The notes: generated by a model not told the origin, from the sequence alone. A stretch of DNA of 64,000 nucleotides from Ornithinimicrobium faecis (GCF_023923225.1 NZ_CP099489.1:372001-436000), one strand, 5' to 3'. Positions 7,740 to 16,383 are shown, counted from the stretch's first letter. Program-made: numbers and translations.

Positions 7740-8783
7740 ATGAGACGAGCGTGGTCGGGCGCCCGGTGGGCGGCCGCCCACCGGTGGAGTGGCCACGCCG
7801 CGGGCATCGCCGGGGGCGGCCTGCTGGTCGCGGCTGTCCTGGGGGAGGGCGGGGCCGAGTCGCGCAGTGCGCGTTGGCTGTTCGCCGCTGCCCTCGTGGT
7901 CATGGCCTTGCAGGTTGCTGCGTGCCGGTGGTCGCCGGTGCGCAGCGTCGTGGCCGGGGTGGGGCTCGCTGGGCTGGCGCTCATGCTGTGGCCCCAGCTC
8001 CTGATCCCCTCGGCGTCGGTGTTCGAGCGGGTCGGCATCTCAGCCTTCTGGGCGCTGCCGACCGTGCTGGCGGTGCTCGTTGGGGGATATCCGCGCCTCA
8101 TGGAGCGACGACACGGACGGGACCTGCTCGACGCTCGGCGGGCTCAGCAGCTTGAGCTCGCGCACGACCTGCACGACTTCGTGGCCCACGACGTCAGCGG
8201 CATCGTGGCGCAGGCGCAGGCAGCACGGTTCGTCGCAGGGCAGGACCCTGCTGCTGCTCTGCCGGCACTGGAGCGCATCGAACGGGCTGGACTCACTGCG
8301 CTGGAGGCGATCGACCAGTCCGTCGCACTGTTGCGGGATCCTGACCTGTCGCGAGACTCCCTCCCGGACCTCGAGGGGCTCCGGGGGGCGGTGAGCCGGT
8401 TTGCGCTCGCGGGTGATGCGACGACCTCGCTGGAGATCGCCCCGGAGGCCGAGGACGCCCTGTCCCGACTGGGGGCGGCCACCATCCACCGGGCCACGCT
8501 GGAGGCGCTGACCAACGTGCGCCGGCACGCCCCGCAGGCGCGTCAGGTCGACATCGCCCTCACGCTGGAGGGTGAGGCAGTCCGACTCAGCGTGATCAAC
8601 GATCTGGGGCCGACGCCGCCGCCACGACGGCACCGCGGTGGCACCGGCCTGGCCACGCTGACCGAACGGTTGCGGACCATGAATGGCACGCTCGAGACAA
8701 CAGGCCACCACGGCAGGTGGCACGTGACCGTCACGCTGCCCGCCGACCGGAGCGGAGGGAGCCCATGCCCACCCGCATCCTGA
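7740..8783 (+). CDS. Sensor histidine kinase (DesK/NarX type)
   Basis: A 347-residue membrane kinase. Four N-terminal TM helices (about residues 18-118) are followed by a HisKA_3 dimerisation domain whose H-box LAHDLHDFVAHDVSG (about residues 139-153) contains the phospho-acceptor His in DLHDF. The ATPase domain shows the N-box ATLEALTNVRRHAP and the G-box GGTGLATLTERL near the C-terminus. No extracytoplasmic sensor domain is apparent, so sensing is probably intramembrane. The 3' end overlaps the cognate response regulator gene by 19 bases, so the pair is translationally linked. Signal and targets are unknown. Confidence 0.92.
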   Translation: MRRAWSGARWAAAHRWSGHAAGIAGGGLLVAAVLGEGGAESRSARWLFAAALVVMALQVAACRWSPVRSVVAGVGLAGLALMLWPQLLIPSASVFERVGISAFWALPTVLAVLVGGYPRLMERRHGRDLLDARRAQQLELAHDLHDFVAHDVSGIVAQAQAARFVAGQDPAAALPALERIERAGLTALEAIDQSVALLRDPDLSRDSLPDLEGLRGAVSRFALAGDATTSLEIAPEAEDALSRLGAATIHRATLEALTNVRRHAPQARQVDIALTLEGEAVRLSVINDLGPTPPPRRHRGGTGLATLTERLRTMNGTLETTGHHGRWHVTVTLPADRSGGSPCPPAS

Positions 8784-9397
8784 TCGCCGACGACCAGGCC
8801 GATGTCCGCAGCGGATTCCGCCTGGTCCTCGACTCACAACCGGACATGAGCGTCGTGGGCGAAGCCGCAGACGGCGCTGCCGCAGTGCGGCTGGCTCGCC
8901 AACTCAGACCCGACGTGGTGCTCGCCGACATCCGGATGCCTCTCCTGGACGGGCTCGAGGTCACCCGCCAGCTCTCCGCAGAGACTCGCGTCATCGTGGT
9001 CACCACGCTCGGTGTTGAACGCGACGCACGGACCGCGCTCCAGCACGGCGCGTGCGGTTTCATCCTGAAACGGTCGGGTCCCACTCTGCTCATCGAGGCA
9101 GTGCGCTCGGCCATGTCGGGTGACACCCTGATCAGCCCGCAGTTGACGGTGAGCCTGCTCAAGGACGTGTCCACCCCGACGCACCTCGACGAGCCTGCAG
9201 ACCTGCTGACCGCGCGTGAGCGCGAGATCGCGGCGCTCGTCGCGCGTGGTCTGACGAACGCCGAGATCGCCGATGAGCTCTTCATCACTGCAGGCACGGT
9301 CAAGACCCACGTGGCCAACATCCAGACGAAGGTCGGCTCACGCAACCGGGTCGGGATCGCCGCATGGGCCTGGCGTGCCGGCCTCGTGAGGCCGTGA
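8765..9397 (+). CDS. NarL/FixJ-type response regulator
   Basis: A 210-residue regulator. The receiver domain (1-118) has the acidic pocket DDQ, the phospho-acceptor Asp in VVLADIRMP and the conserved Lys in FILKRS. The C-terminal LuxR helix-turn-helix (about 145-205) reads LTAREREIAALVARGLTNAE and TAGTVKTHVANI. The ATG at 8765 lies inside the kinase gene and has GGAGGGAG just upstream, a strong Shine-Dalgarno. It is presumably phosphorylated by the kinase encoded immediately upstream and binds DNA as a dimer. Confidence 0.93.
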   Translation: MPTRILIADDQADVRSGFRLVLDSQPDMSVVGEAADGAAAVRLARQLRPDVVLADIRMPLLDGLEVTRQLSAETRVIVVTTLGVERDARTALQHGACGFILKRSGPTLLIEAVRSAMSGDTLISPQLTVSLLKDVSTPTHLDEPADLLTAREREIAALVARGLTNAEIADELFITAGTVKTHVANIQTKVGSRNRVGIAAWAWRAGLVRP

Positions 9398-9492
9398 CGC
9401 CGCCTGCGGCTGCTGATGGCACGGCGTTGAGGCGTCGTGCAGAGGCGGGCAGCGGTGACCGCTGTTGCACGTCGCTCCTGGCTCAATAAGAT

Positions 9493-9527
9493 TTGACTTA
9501 TATAAGTGTGGACTGCATTATGGTCAG
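9493..9527 (+). promoter_or_regulatory. arsR-type promoter with palindromic operator, probably leaderless
   Basis: TTGACT (9493-9498), a 17-base spacer and CATTAT (9516-9521) form a plausible promoter. The perfect 12-base palindrome ACTTATATAAGT (9496-9507) overlaps the -35 box and is a good operator for the ArsR protein encoded next. The -10 box ends 6 bases before the ATG and there is no Shine-Dalgarno, so the transcript probably starts at the start codon. A second, unexplained 15-base palindrome CAGCGGTGACCGCTG lies upstream at 9450-9464. Confidence 0.65.
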
Positions 9528-9869
9528 ATGCACGCCTTCGACATCCTCGGTGACCCGGTCCGACGCCGGATCCTTGAGCTGCTCGCCGACGGTGAGGCCG
9601 CAGCCGGCGAGGTGGCGGACGTGATCCGCGCCGAGTTGGGCATCAGTCAGCCCGCCGTCTCGCAACACCTGCGGGTCCTCCGCGAGGCCGGTTTCACGAC
9701 GGTCCGCGCCGAGGGCACCCGTCGGATCTATGCCGTCGAGGCGGAGGCACTGCACGAGGTCGACGAGTGGCTCACGCCGTTCCGCAGGTTCTGGGAGCCG
9801 AAGCTTGCCGCCCTCGACACCGAGATCGCCCGCGGCAAGCGGGCCCGACGACAGCAGGAGAGATCATGA
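9528..9869 (+). CDS. ArsR-family winged-helix repressor
   Basis: A 113-residue ArsR/SmtB-type regulator with the fold DILGDPVRRRILELLADGE, then the recognition helix ISQPAVSQHLRVLREAGF and the wing VRAEGTRRIYAV. No metal-binding Cys cluster is present, which fits the subgroup paired with SRPBCC/AHSA1 proteins rather than metal sensors. The ATG at 9528 gives the family start and no ribosome site precedes it. The stop overlaps the start of the SRPBCC gene (ATGA, 9866-9869), so the two are a coupled operon. Confidence 0.9.
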   Translation: MHAFDILGDPVRRRILELLADGEAAAGEVADVIRAELGISQPAVSQHLRVLREAGFTTVRAEGTRRIYAVEAEALHEVDEWLTPFRRFWEPKLAALDTEIARGKRARRQQERS

Positions 9870-10531
9870 CCGACGCGACCTTCCACCCAGCAGACCCGCA
9901 CGCCGAGACCCGCAGCCTGGCCACGGGGCGACGTGGCGACGCAGCCACCAAGGTGGCCACGATCAGTCAGACCTACGCCACGACGGTCGAGGACCTGTGG
10001 GAGGCAGTGACCTCCCAGGAGCGGTTGCCCCGCTGGTTTCTGCCGGTCAGCGGCGACCTGCAGGTGGGCGGCACCTACCAGTTGGAGGGCAACGCCGGCG
10101 GCACGGTCGAGTCGTGCGAGCCGCCAGTCGGATTCACCGCCACCTGGGAGTTCGGCGGTCAGGTCAGCTGGATCGCGATCACCATCAGCCCCGACGGTGA
10201 CGGGGCCCGCCTCACGCTCGAGCACACCGCGGCGCTGGACCCGGCGAACCCTGAGCAGCAGCAGTTCTGGACGCAGTATGGTCCCGGGGCCACGGGCGTG
10301 GGCTGGGACCTGGGGTTCAACGGTCTCCGGACCCACCTGATCACCGGGGAGTCCGTCGATCCGAGCGTTGCGGAGGCCTGGTCCATGTCACCAGAAGGTG
10401 TCGCCTTCATCAGCGAGTGCAGCCGCCTGTGGGGCGAGGCAAGCATCGCCGACGGCACCCCGCGCCCCGACGCCGAGGCCGCCGCGGCGCGCACCACCGC
10501 GTTCTACACCGGAGCGCCCGACCCGACCTGA
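9866..10531 (+). CDS. SRPBCC (AHSA1-like) ligand-binding protein
   Basis: A 221-residue protein of the START/Bet v1-like superfamily, AHSA1 subgroup: TYATTVEDLWEAVTSQERLP at the N-terminal edge, WFLPVSGDLQVGGTYQLEGN, then GARLTLEHTA and a C-terminal GVGWDLGFNGL. Such proteins form a deep hydrophobic pocket. Paired with an ArsR repressor, they are common in actinobacteria and probably act in detoxification or ligand handling. The substrate is not known. Translationally coupled to the repressor by a 4-base overlap. Confidence 0.88.
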   Translation: MTDATFHPADPHAETRSLATGRRGDAATKVATISQTYATTVEDLWEAVTSQERLPRWFLPVSGDLQVGGTYQLEGNAGGTVESCEPPVGFTATWEFGGQVSWIAITISPDGDGARLTLEHTAALDPANPEQQQFWTQYGPGATGVGWDLGFNGLRTHLITGESVDPSVAEAWSMSPEGVAFISECSRLWGEASIADGTPRPDAEAAAARTTAFYTGAPDPT

Positions 10532-10673
10532 GCCTGCACCGTCCCAACAGCGTTCATGGGTTCGGTCAAACCTTGTCCAAATCGGCTCCGCGCCGCCTCG
10601 GACCGCCCTAGTGTCAGCCTCGGCGCGGGGTTCCGCGCCGTTCCTCGGGGGCCAGTTTCACGAGAGGAAGACC

Positions 10674-12842
10674 ATGGCGGTCAGCAAGCGCAGGATCCTC
10701 GTCGCGGCAGCGACACTGTCCCTGGTGGCAGGCACCGGTGCCGTGACGAGCAGCGGAGTCGACACCACCCAAGGCAGACCGGGCGGGCTGGAGATCGAGA
10801 CGATCTCCAGCGCCCCCGACATGGTCACCGGTGGTGACGTGCTCGTTGAGGTCACGGCACCCAAACAGATTCCGCCCCACCGCATCTCGGTCACCCTCGA
10901 CGGCGAAGAGGTGACCGACGACTTCACCTGGGACGCCGACCGGCGGGTGCTGCTCGGAGTGGTCGACGGCCTGGACGTCGGTGAGCACGACATCGCGGCC
11001 ACAAGCCCCAACACGAGGTGGGACACCTCGGTGCAGGTGACCAACCACCCCGGCGAGGGGCCGCTGTTCTCAGGGCCGCACGAGGAGCCCTTCATCTGTG
11101 AGACCCACAAGTTCAACATCCCCGTCGTCGGCGAGAACCTCGGTGAGCCACTTGACGAGAACTGCAGCGCAGAGACCCGGGTGGACCACATCTACCTGAC
11201 CACCGCCAATCAGTGGGCGGTCTGGCCAACGGATGCCACGGCATACCCGGAGAACATGGCGCAGACCACCACCTCCGAGGGCACCGAGGTGCCGGCGGTG
11301 GTGCGCATGGAGACCGGCACCGCCAACCGGGGCATCTATCAGCACACCGTCCTGCACGACCCGCTCACCGACCCCGAGCCCACCCCGACGCAGCGGCCGG
11401 AGGGATGGAACGGCAAGGTCATCTACACCCTCGGCGGCGGCTGCACCGGCGGGTGGTTCCATCAGGGCACCGGCACCGGCGGGGTGACCGATCGGTTCAT
11501 GCTCGGGCAGGGGTATGCCGTGGTGTCGTCTTCGTTGAACGTGTTCGGCAACAACTGTTCTGACCTGCTCACCTCGGAGACGGCTGCCATGACCAAGGAG
11601 GTGTTCAACGAGGTCTATGGCCAGGACGACTTCACCATCGGCTTCGGCTGCTCCGGTGGCAGCTATCAGGCGCACCAGGCGGCCGACAACTATCCCGGCA
11701 TCTTCGACGGCATCGTCGTCGGCTGTTCCTTCCCGGAGGTCGGCTTCGGGACCGTTGACTTCATCACCGACGCCCGCCTGCTCAACCACTACTTCAACGA
11801 CGAGGCCCAGGTCGAGTGGACCGACGAGCAGAAGCGCCAGGTCACCGGCTTCGCGACCCTGGCCACGATGCCCAACGTGGCCAACGGCGCCCGGCGCATC
11901 GACCCGACCGCGTTCTGCCCGGGGGCGCTGCCCGCGGAGCTGCGCTATCACCCCGAGACCAACCCCGGTGGGGCCCGGTGCGACGTCTATGACCACACGA
12001 TCAACGCCTATGGCGCTGACGAGGAGACCGGCTTCGCGCTGCGTCCCCTGGACAACGTGGGCATCCAGTATGGGCTCGGCACGCTGCAGGACGGCACGAT
12101 CACCGTTGACCAGTTCCTCGACCTCAACGAGGCCGTTGGCGGTTATGACCACGACGGGCAGTTCCGGGAGGAGCGCTCGCAGGCCGACCTGCCCGCGGTG
12201 ACAGCGGCCTATCAGACCGGGCGGCTCACCAACGGTGGCGGCGGGTTGGCGCACACGCCGATCATCGACTACCGCGCCTACACCGACGACGCGCGCAATG
12301 GCGACATCCACGTGAGGTATCACACCAACTCGATGCGCGAGCGGCTCGTCGCGGCCAACGGCAGCGCGGTCAACCACGTCAGCCTGTTGGAGGACAACCG
12401 CTATGGCGGGCTGAGCACGAACAGTCCGCTGGTGCGCCACGGCATCACCCAGATGGACGCCTGGCTCACCGCGCTGGATGTCACCGACGGCGAGCTGCCG
12501 TCGTTGGAGGCGATCGGGCAGAACCGCCCGGCGGCGCTCGTCGAGGGCTGCATGACCCGCGATGAGAACCCCGAGTTCCTGCCGATGACGCTGGACCGCG
12601 ACCCCTCGAGCGAGTGCGAGGCGCTCTATGACTCGGCGAGCTTCCCGCGCGAGGTGGCTGGCGAGAGCGTGCGCGCCGACGTCATCAAGTGCCAGACCAC
12701 GGCACCGGTGCGCGAGGACTATCCCGCGATGGACGACACCCAGTGGCAGCGGCTGCAGGACGTCTTCGCCGGTGGGGTGTGTGACTACACGGTGCCCGGT
12801 GTGGAGCAGCAGGGTCTGATCGGCACCTGGCTGCGCTTCTGA
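10674..12842 (+). CDS. Secreted DUF6351-family alpha/beta-hydrolase-like protein
   Basis: A 722-residue exported protein. A signal peptide (KRRILVAAATLSLVAGTGAV) precedes an Ig-like N-terminal domain (about 40-130). The large second part matches the actinobacterial DUF6351 family, an alpha/beta-hydrolase relative. The likely nucleophile elbow is FGCSGGSYQAH near residue 325, and cysteines suggest disulfides consistent with export. The frame is open for a further 306 bases upstream, but the ATG at 10674 with GAGAGGAAG in front and a signal peptide behind is the clear start. The substrate is unknown; hydrolysis of an ester, perhaps of a polymer, is an inference from the fold. Monocistronic by spacing. 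Confidence 0.82.
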   Translation: MAVSKRRILVAAATLSLVAGTGAVTSSGVDTTQGRPGGLEIETISSAPDMVTGGDVLVEVTAPKQIPPHRISVTLDGEEVTDDFTWDADRRVLLGVVDGLDVGEHDIAATSPNTRWDTSVQVTNHPGEGPLFSGPHEEPFICETHKFNIPVVGENLGEPLDENCSAETRVDHIYLTTANQWAVWPTDATAYPENMAQTTTSEGTEVPAVVRMETGTANRGIYQHTVLHDPLTDPEPTPTQRPEGWNGKVIYTLGGGCTGGWFHQGTGTGGVTDRFMLGQGYAVVSSSLNVFGNNCSDLLTSETAAMTKEVFNEVYGQDDFTIGFGCSGGSYQAHQAADNYPGIFDGIVVGCSFPEVGFGTVDFITDARLLNHYFNDEAQVEWTDEQKRQVTGFATLATMPNVANGARRIDPTAFCPGALPAELRYHPETNPGGARCDVYDHTINAYGADEETGFALRPLDNVGIQYGLGTLQDGTITVDQFLDLNEAVGGYDHDGQFREERSQADLPAVTAAYQTGRLTNGGGGLAHTPIIDYRAYTDDARNGDIHVRYHTNSMRERLVAANGSAVNHVSLLEDNRYGGLSTNSPLVRHGITQMDAWLTALDVTDGELPSLEAIGQNRPAALVEGCMTRDENPEFLPMTLDRDPSSECEALYDSASFPREVAGESVRADVIKCQTTAPVREDYPAMDDTQWQRLQDVFAGGVCDYTVPGVEQQGLIGTWLRF

Positions 12843-12886
12843 GCGAAACGGGTTGCGTTGGCGGGCAGGGGCGCGAGGATGAGGAG

Positions 12887-13279
12887 ATGAGCACTTCACT
12901 GATCCCCGACGACAAGCGCCACCTGCTCGACAACCCGAACTTCGGGGTGCTCGGCACCATCCGCCCGGACGACACGGTGCAAACCTCGCCGATGTGGTTC
13001 GAGTTCGACGGTGAGACGGTGCGCTTCACCCACACCACGACGCGGCAGAAGTTCCGCAACCTGCAGCACAACGCGTCGATGTCCATGGCGGTCTACGACC
13101 CGGACAACCCGGTGCGTTATCTCGAGGTGCGCGGGCGGTTGGTCGAGGTCGTGCCCGACCCGACCGGAGCCTTCTATGACAGCCTGCACCGGCGCTACGG
13201 CGGGGACGGCATGATCCCGCCGGACGCGGCCGACCGGGTCATTCTGGTGATGTCGGTCGAGAAGACCGCCGGGCAGTAG
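12887..13279 (+). CDS. PPOX-class F420-dependent flavin/deazaflavin oxidoreductase
   Basis: A 130-residue split-barrel protein of the pyridoxamine 5'-phosphate oxidase superfamily. The pattern NPNFGVLGTIRPDDTVQTSP, MWFEFDGETVRFTHT and KFRNLQHN (about residue 58) is that of actinobacterial F420H2-dependent reductases. It is probably a cytoplasmic dimer reducing an unknown substrate with F420H2. It lies 44 bases after the DUF6351 gene, with GAGGATGAGGAG before the ATG, and is closed by a strong hairpin terminator. Confidence 0.85.
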   Translation: MSTSLIPDDKRHLLDNPNFGVLGTIRPDDTVQTSPMWFEFDGETVRFTHTTTRQKFRNLQHNASMSMAVYDPDNPVRYLEVRGRLVEVVPDPTGAFYDSLHRRYGGDGMIPPDAADRVILVMSVEKTAGQ

Positions 13280-13296
13280 GCCGCCCGCGACACGGG

Positions 13297-13332
13297 GCAG
13301 CGCCCGGCCGAAAGGGGACGGCCGGGCGCTGC
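13297..13332. terminator. Bidirectional hairpin terminator
   Basis: GCAGCGCCCGGCCG (13297-13310) and CGGCCGGGCGCTGC (13319-13332) form a perfect 14-bp stem with an 8-base loop. It lies exactly between two convergent genes (stops at 13279 and 13346) and so should end transcription from both sides. No U-tract is present, as is common in actinobacteria. Confidence 0.85.
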
Positions 13333-13345
13333 ATCGGGGTTGTCC

Positions 13346-13954
13346 TCAGTCGTCGTCGGGGGAATCTGCTGACGAATCATCCGGTGACTCCGGGCTGGCC
13401 GGGGACTGCGCGGATGGTGGGGACTGGGGTGTGATCGGGGACTGCACCGACGGTGGGGACGCCGGGGACTGGGGTGTGATCGGGGACTGCACCGACGGTG
13501 GGGACGCCGGGGACTGGGGCGTGATCGGGGACTGCCCCGACCGCGGGGACTGGACCGAGATGGGGGAGGCGGGTGACACCGACTGGGCGCTGACCGGGGA
13601 CGCGACGGACTGGACACTCGCGGACACCACGTCAGCAGCCGCCGCGAGGTCACGGGCCTGGGCGAAAGGACCGGCGATCGCGGCGACGCTGTGGGCGCCC
13701 CAGCCGCCGACCCGGTTGGCCAGCTCGTGCCAGTCGCTGCCCGCTGTGTCGAGGGCCTCGGCCTCGGCAAGCAACTGCTGGGCCGCATCGGTGATGGACC
13801 GCTGCTCACTCAGGCTGATGTTCACCCCGTCGGTGCTTGTCGTCCCCGGACCAGCCCAGACAGCGGCGAGGCCGGCGCCACCGATGGCGGTGATGGCGGT
13901 GGCAGCCACGACGACGGTCCACGTGCGGGACCTGCGGGGTGACTGGTCAGTCAT
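13346..13954 (-). CDS. Membrane-anchored protein with Ser/Pro/Gln-rich tandem repeats
   Basis: A 202-residue protein with one N-terminal TM or signal-anchor segment (about residues 12-36) and an extracytoplasmic region of two parts. Residues 45-115 form a helical Ala-rich segment. The C-terminal 80 residues are low complexity, built on SPITPQSPASPPSVQ repeated in tandem, ending in an acidic DDSSADSPDDD tail. No catalytic motif is visible and no family is recognised. The Pro/Ser stalk is like those of wall-spanning or glycosylated surface proteins. The ATG at 13954 is chosen for AAAGGG in front of it; an earlier ATG at 13996 has no better support. Confidence 0.7.
   Translation of the reverse strand: MTDQSPRRSRTWTVVVAATAITAIGGAGLAAVWAGPGTTSTDGVNISLSEQRSITDAAQQLLAEAEALDTAGSDWHELANRVGGWGAHSVAAIAGPFAQARDLAAAADVVSASVQSVASPVSAQSVSPASPISVQSPRSGQSPITPQSPASPPSVQSPITPQSPASPPSVQSPITPQSPPSAQSPASPESPDDSSADSPDDD
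13431..13534. repeat. 45-bp in-frame tandem repeat
   Basis: Two near-identical 45-base units (13431-13475 and 13476-13520) and a partial third unit (from 13521) encode the 15-residue Ser/Pro/Gln repeat of the surface protein. The first two units differ only at the last base. The unit length is a multiple of three, so copy-number change would keep the frame. Confidence 0.85.
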
Positions 13955-14099
13955 GGTGTGCCCTTTCTGCACCCGCTCCTTGCGGTATGGCTCCATTCTC
14001 GGAACCCCAGATGAACAGTTGGTTGGAGGAGGATGAGGAAGTTCTCATCTTGGCGAACGGGCCCCTTGCCCGCACCGACAAAGCACGAGAGTCTTGGGC

Positions 14100-14516
14100 A
14101 TGAGCGTCACACCTGCCACTGAGGAGCTGGACAGCGCGACCTGTCTGGCCCTGTTGCGCGAGGCGTCCTTCGGCCGGCTCGCCGTCATTGTGAACAACCG
14201 ACCGGAGATCTTCCCGGTCAACCATGCCGTGCACCACGGGTCGGTCGTGTTTCGCACCTCGACCGGCACCAAGCTCTTTGCCTCCATCGGGCAACCGGTG
14301 GCCTATGAGGCAGACGGCGTTGACCAGGCGACAGGGCGTGCCTGGAGTGTCGTGGTGTCCGGCACCGCCCACGAGATCCAGCAACTGCACGAGGTACTGG
14401 AGGCCCTGGAGCTGCCGGTCTTCCCGTGGGAGGGCGGACCCAAGCCGCACTTCGTGCGCATCGATCCGGACACCATCACGGGCCGGCGGTTCACGGTGCA
14501 GGGCGGACTGACCTGA
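14100..14516 (+). CDS. Pyridoxamine 5'-phosphate oxidase-family protein
   Basis: A 138-residue split-barrel flavoprotein-like protein, Pyridox_ox_2 type. LREASFGRLAVIVNNRPEIF is the first strand pair with the usual FGRLA motif, followed by PVNHAVHHGSVVFRTSTGTK and VSGTAHEI. Homologues are found across actinobacteria, some in dormancy regulons, but no regulator site is evident here. The enzyme activity cannot be read. The ATG at 14100 is preferred over a TTG/ATG two codons earlier by its position after TTGGGC. It stands alone, divergent from the repeat protein. Confidence 0.85.
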   Translation: MSVTPATEELDSATCLALLREASFGRLAVIVNNRPEIFPVNHAVHHGSVVFRTSTGTKLFASIGQPVAYEADGVDQATGRAWSVVVSGTAHEIQQLHEVLEALELPVFPWEGGPKPHFVRIDPDTITGRRFTVQGGLT

Positions 14517-14576
14517 CCCACGGCATACCAAAGTCGGGACTTCGGTTGGTTGCCGCTCGCGCTCTCGGTCGACACC

Positions 14577-15101
14577 ATGGTGGGCGTGAGCGAACACGAG
14601 ACAGGGGCGGGACATCAGGAGTCGGCTGGGCAGGAGCCCGTGCGCTTGGGGATGACGGGCGATGACACGGCGTTTCTGGCACTGATCGGCGCAGCCCTCG
14701 GTGCCGGCGCCGCCGCACTGCTGCCCATCGCCGCGCGCTGGGTGGAGGAGCGTGGTGTCCCGTTCCCCGGCATCCTGCAGCTCCTCGCGTCCTTCGACTC
14801 CGACTGGTTGGTCTGGGGGCGTCCCGTGATCGGCCTGGTGATTGGACTGGTGGCCGCGCTCCTGATCGCCCACGCTGAGCCGGTGCTGCACGTCTCGTCG
14901 GACAGCGTCCTGATCGAGAAGGGCGACTCCAAGCGACGCATCCGGCGCGAGGACGTGGCCGGGGTCTTCCGCGACGGCAAGAAGCTGATCATCGAGACCG
15001 AGCAGGGGCGCCGGCTCTATGACGGGGAGGTCGAGGGCAAGCGGGATCTGGTGCGCGCGACGTTCGTGGATCGCGGCTATCCGTGGGAGAACGAGGAGTG
15101 A
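14577..15101 (+). CDS. YqeB-like membrane protein with a PH-like domain
   Basis: A 174-residue protein. Two TM segments (FLALIGAALGAGAAALLPIA and the region around VIGLVIGLVAALLIAHAEP) are followed by a PH-like beta domain: VSSDSVLIEKGDSKRRIRRE and VAGVFRDGKKLIIETEQGRR, ending in FVDRGYPWENEE. This arrangement matches actinobacterial YqeB-family proteins. Function is unknown, and membrane scaffolding is possible. The start is uncertain: ATG at 14577 or GTG at 14586. The 3' end overlaps the convergent DedA-fusion gene by 25 bases, so the two stops cross. Confidence 0.7.
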   Translation: MVGVSEHETGAGHQESAGQEPVRLGMTGDDTAFLALIGAALGAGAAALLPIAARWVEERGVPFPGILQLLASFDSDWLVWGRPVIGLVIGLVAALLIAHAEPVLHVSSDSVLIEKGDSKRRIRREDVAGVFRDGKKLIIETEQGRRLYDGEVEGKRDLVRATFVDRGYPWENEE

Positions 15102-16309
15102 GCCTCCCGCCGCGTCGGTGCGTCGGACCCTGAACCCGCGTCAGCCTCTGCCTCATGAGCCCGGGCAGAGAGAAGTGCCCGCCGCACATAGTCGATCCCG
15201 GCGAGCACGTGCAGGACCGAGCCCGCGCTGACCACCCAGGCCCCGGCCGCCGCCACCTCCGGAAGCAGCAGAACGCCGGTGAGCAGCAGGCACAGCCCGC
15301 CCAGCAGCACAGCCGTCCGTATCTTCCCGAGCGTGCTCACCGCGAGCCGACCGTGTGCTGCGGCGTGACCGGCGAGCAGCGTCACGATCGCGTCGGTCAG
15401 GACGATCAGCAGCACCGGCCACCAGGGCAAGTGGTCACCGGCAGCCAGGGACAGTCCGACCGCGAGGACTCCCAGCCGGTCGGCGACCGGGTCCAGCACC
15501 GCGCCGACCCGAGTCTCCTGACCCAGCCGTCGGGCCACTGCCCCGTCGAGCCAGTCGCTGCCGGCCCAGGCCACACCGGCCGCCGCGATCCACCCCGGGG
15601 CCGGGCCCGCGCCGGCACCGCCAGCCGAGCCCGCACTCACCAGCCACCAGCACAATGGCACCGTCAGCAGCAGTCGGGCGACGGTGATCGCGTTGGGCCA
15701 GGTCAGCCACGAGTCCACAGCGCGCAGCAGCGTGCGGCGATTGCCAACCACGAGAGCGACCACGACGAGCGCCCCCGCGAGCGGCAGCAGCTGGACCAGG
15801 TCGAACTCCTGCAGCACGCGCCCGACGGCCGCGCCGCCACCGACCCAGACCGTGGACCACAACAGCGCGCCCAGGCCCGACCCGAGTGCGAACCGTCCGT
15901 AGGAAACGCCCGAGGCCCCGGCCCCCAGCGCCACCAGGGTGCGCACGCCCGGTGCCAGTCGCCCGAGCGCCAGGGTCGGCACGGCATGGCGCCGCACCAG
16001 TCCGGTCACCCGCTCCCAGCGGGCCCGCCCGACCTTGCGGACCGGACCACTGCCGGCGACGGCGGGTCCGAGTCGGCGACCCACGGCATACCCCACGTGG
16101 TCCCCGAGGAACGCACCGGCGGCGACGGACACCCAGGCCAGCCACAGCGATCGGGTGCCCTCCAGCACGGTGGCGCCGACCGCGACGAGCGTCTCGCCCG
16201 GCAACACCGCGCCCACGCCGAGGGCGGAGTCCGCCACGGCGCCACCGGTCATCAGCAGCACGACGAGGAGCGGCTGGGCGGCGAGTTGGTGCAGCAGTTC
16301 GGTGACCAT
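15077..16309 (-). CDS. DedA-CDP-alcohol phosphatidyltransferase fusion
   Basis: A 410-residue membrane protein with two recognisable halves. Residues about 1-190 resemble DedA/SNARE-associated proteins (GAVLPGETLVAVGATVLEG, GAFLGDHVGYAVGRRLG, then RLAPGVRTLVALGAGASGV). Residues about 210-390 carry the CDP-alcohol phosphatidyltransferase signature DG-x2-AR-x8-G-x3-D-x3-D (DWLDGAVARRLGQ followed by GAVLDPVADRLG), the metal and CDP-lipid site of phospholipid head-group transferases. DedA proteins are implicated in undecaprenyl-phosphate or phospholipid flipping, so the fusion may couple synthesis and movement of a lipid. The ATG at 16309 is chosen; a GTG at 16375 adds 22 unconserved residues. 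Overlaps the convergent YqeB-like gene. Confidence 0.82.
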   Translation of the reverse strand: MVTELLHQLAAQPLLVVLLMTGGAVADSALGVGAVLPGETLVAVGATVLEGTRSLWLAWVSVAAGAFLGDHVGYAVGRRLGPAVAGSGPVRKVGRARWERVTGLVRRHAVPTLALGRLAPGVRTLVALGAGASGVSYGRFALGSGLGALLWSTVWVGGGAAVGRVLQEFDLVQLLPLAGALVVVALVVGNRRTLLRAVDSWLTWPNAITVARLLLTVPLCWWLVSAGSAGGAGAGPAPGWIAAAGVAWAGSDWLDGAVARRLGQETRVGAVLDPVADRLGVLAVGLSLAAGDHLPWWPVLLIVLTDAIVTLLAGHAAAHGRLAVSTLGKIRTAVLLGGLCLLLTGVLLLPEVAAAGAWVVSAGSVLHVLAGIDYVRRALLSARAHEAEADAGSGSDAPTRREAHSSFSHG

Positions 16310-16383
16310 GTTCGTGGACGCTACGGACGACGAGGGGGTGCTCAGCAGCCCCGGACGGGCGGTCCTGGCACTCACTTTCGGGA

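Noticed and set aside
11070..12899. 609-codon minus-strand frame opposite the DUF6351 gene
   Set aside because: No start context or family; the plus strand has a signal peptide, GCSGGS motif and family match.
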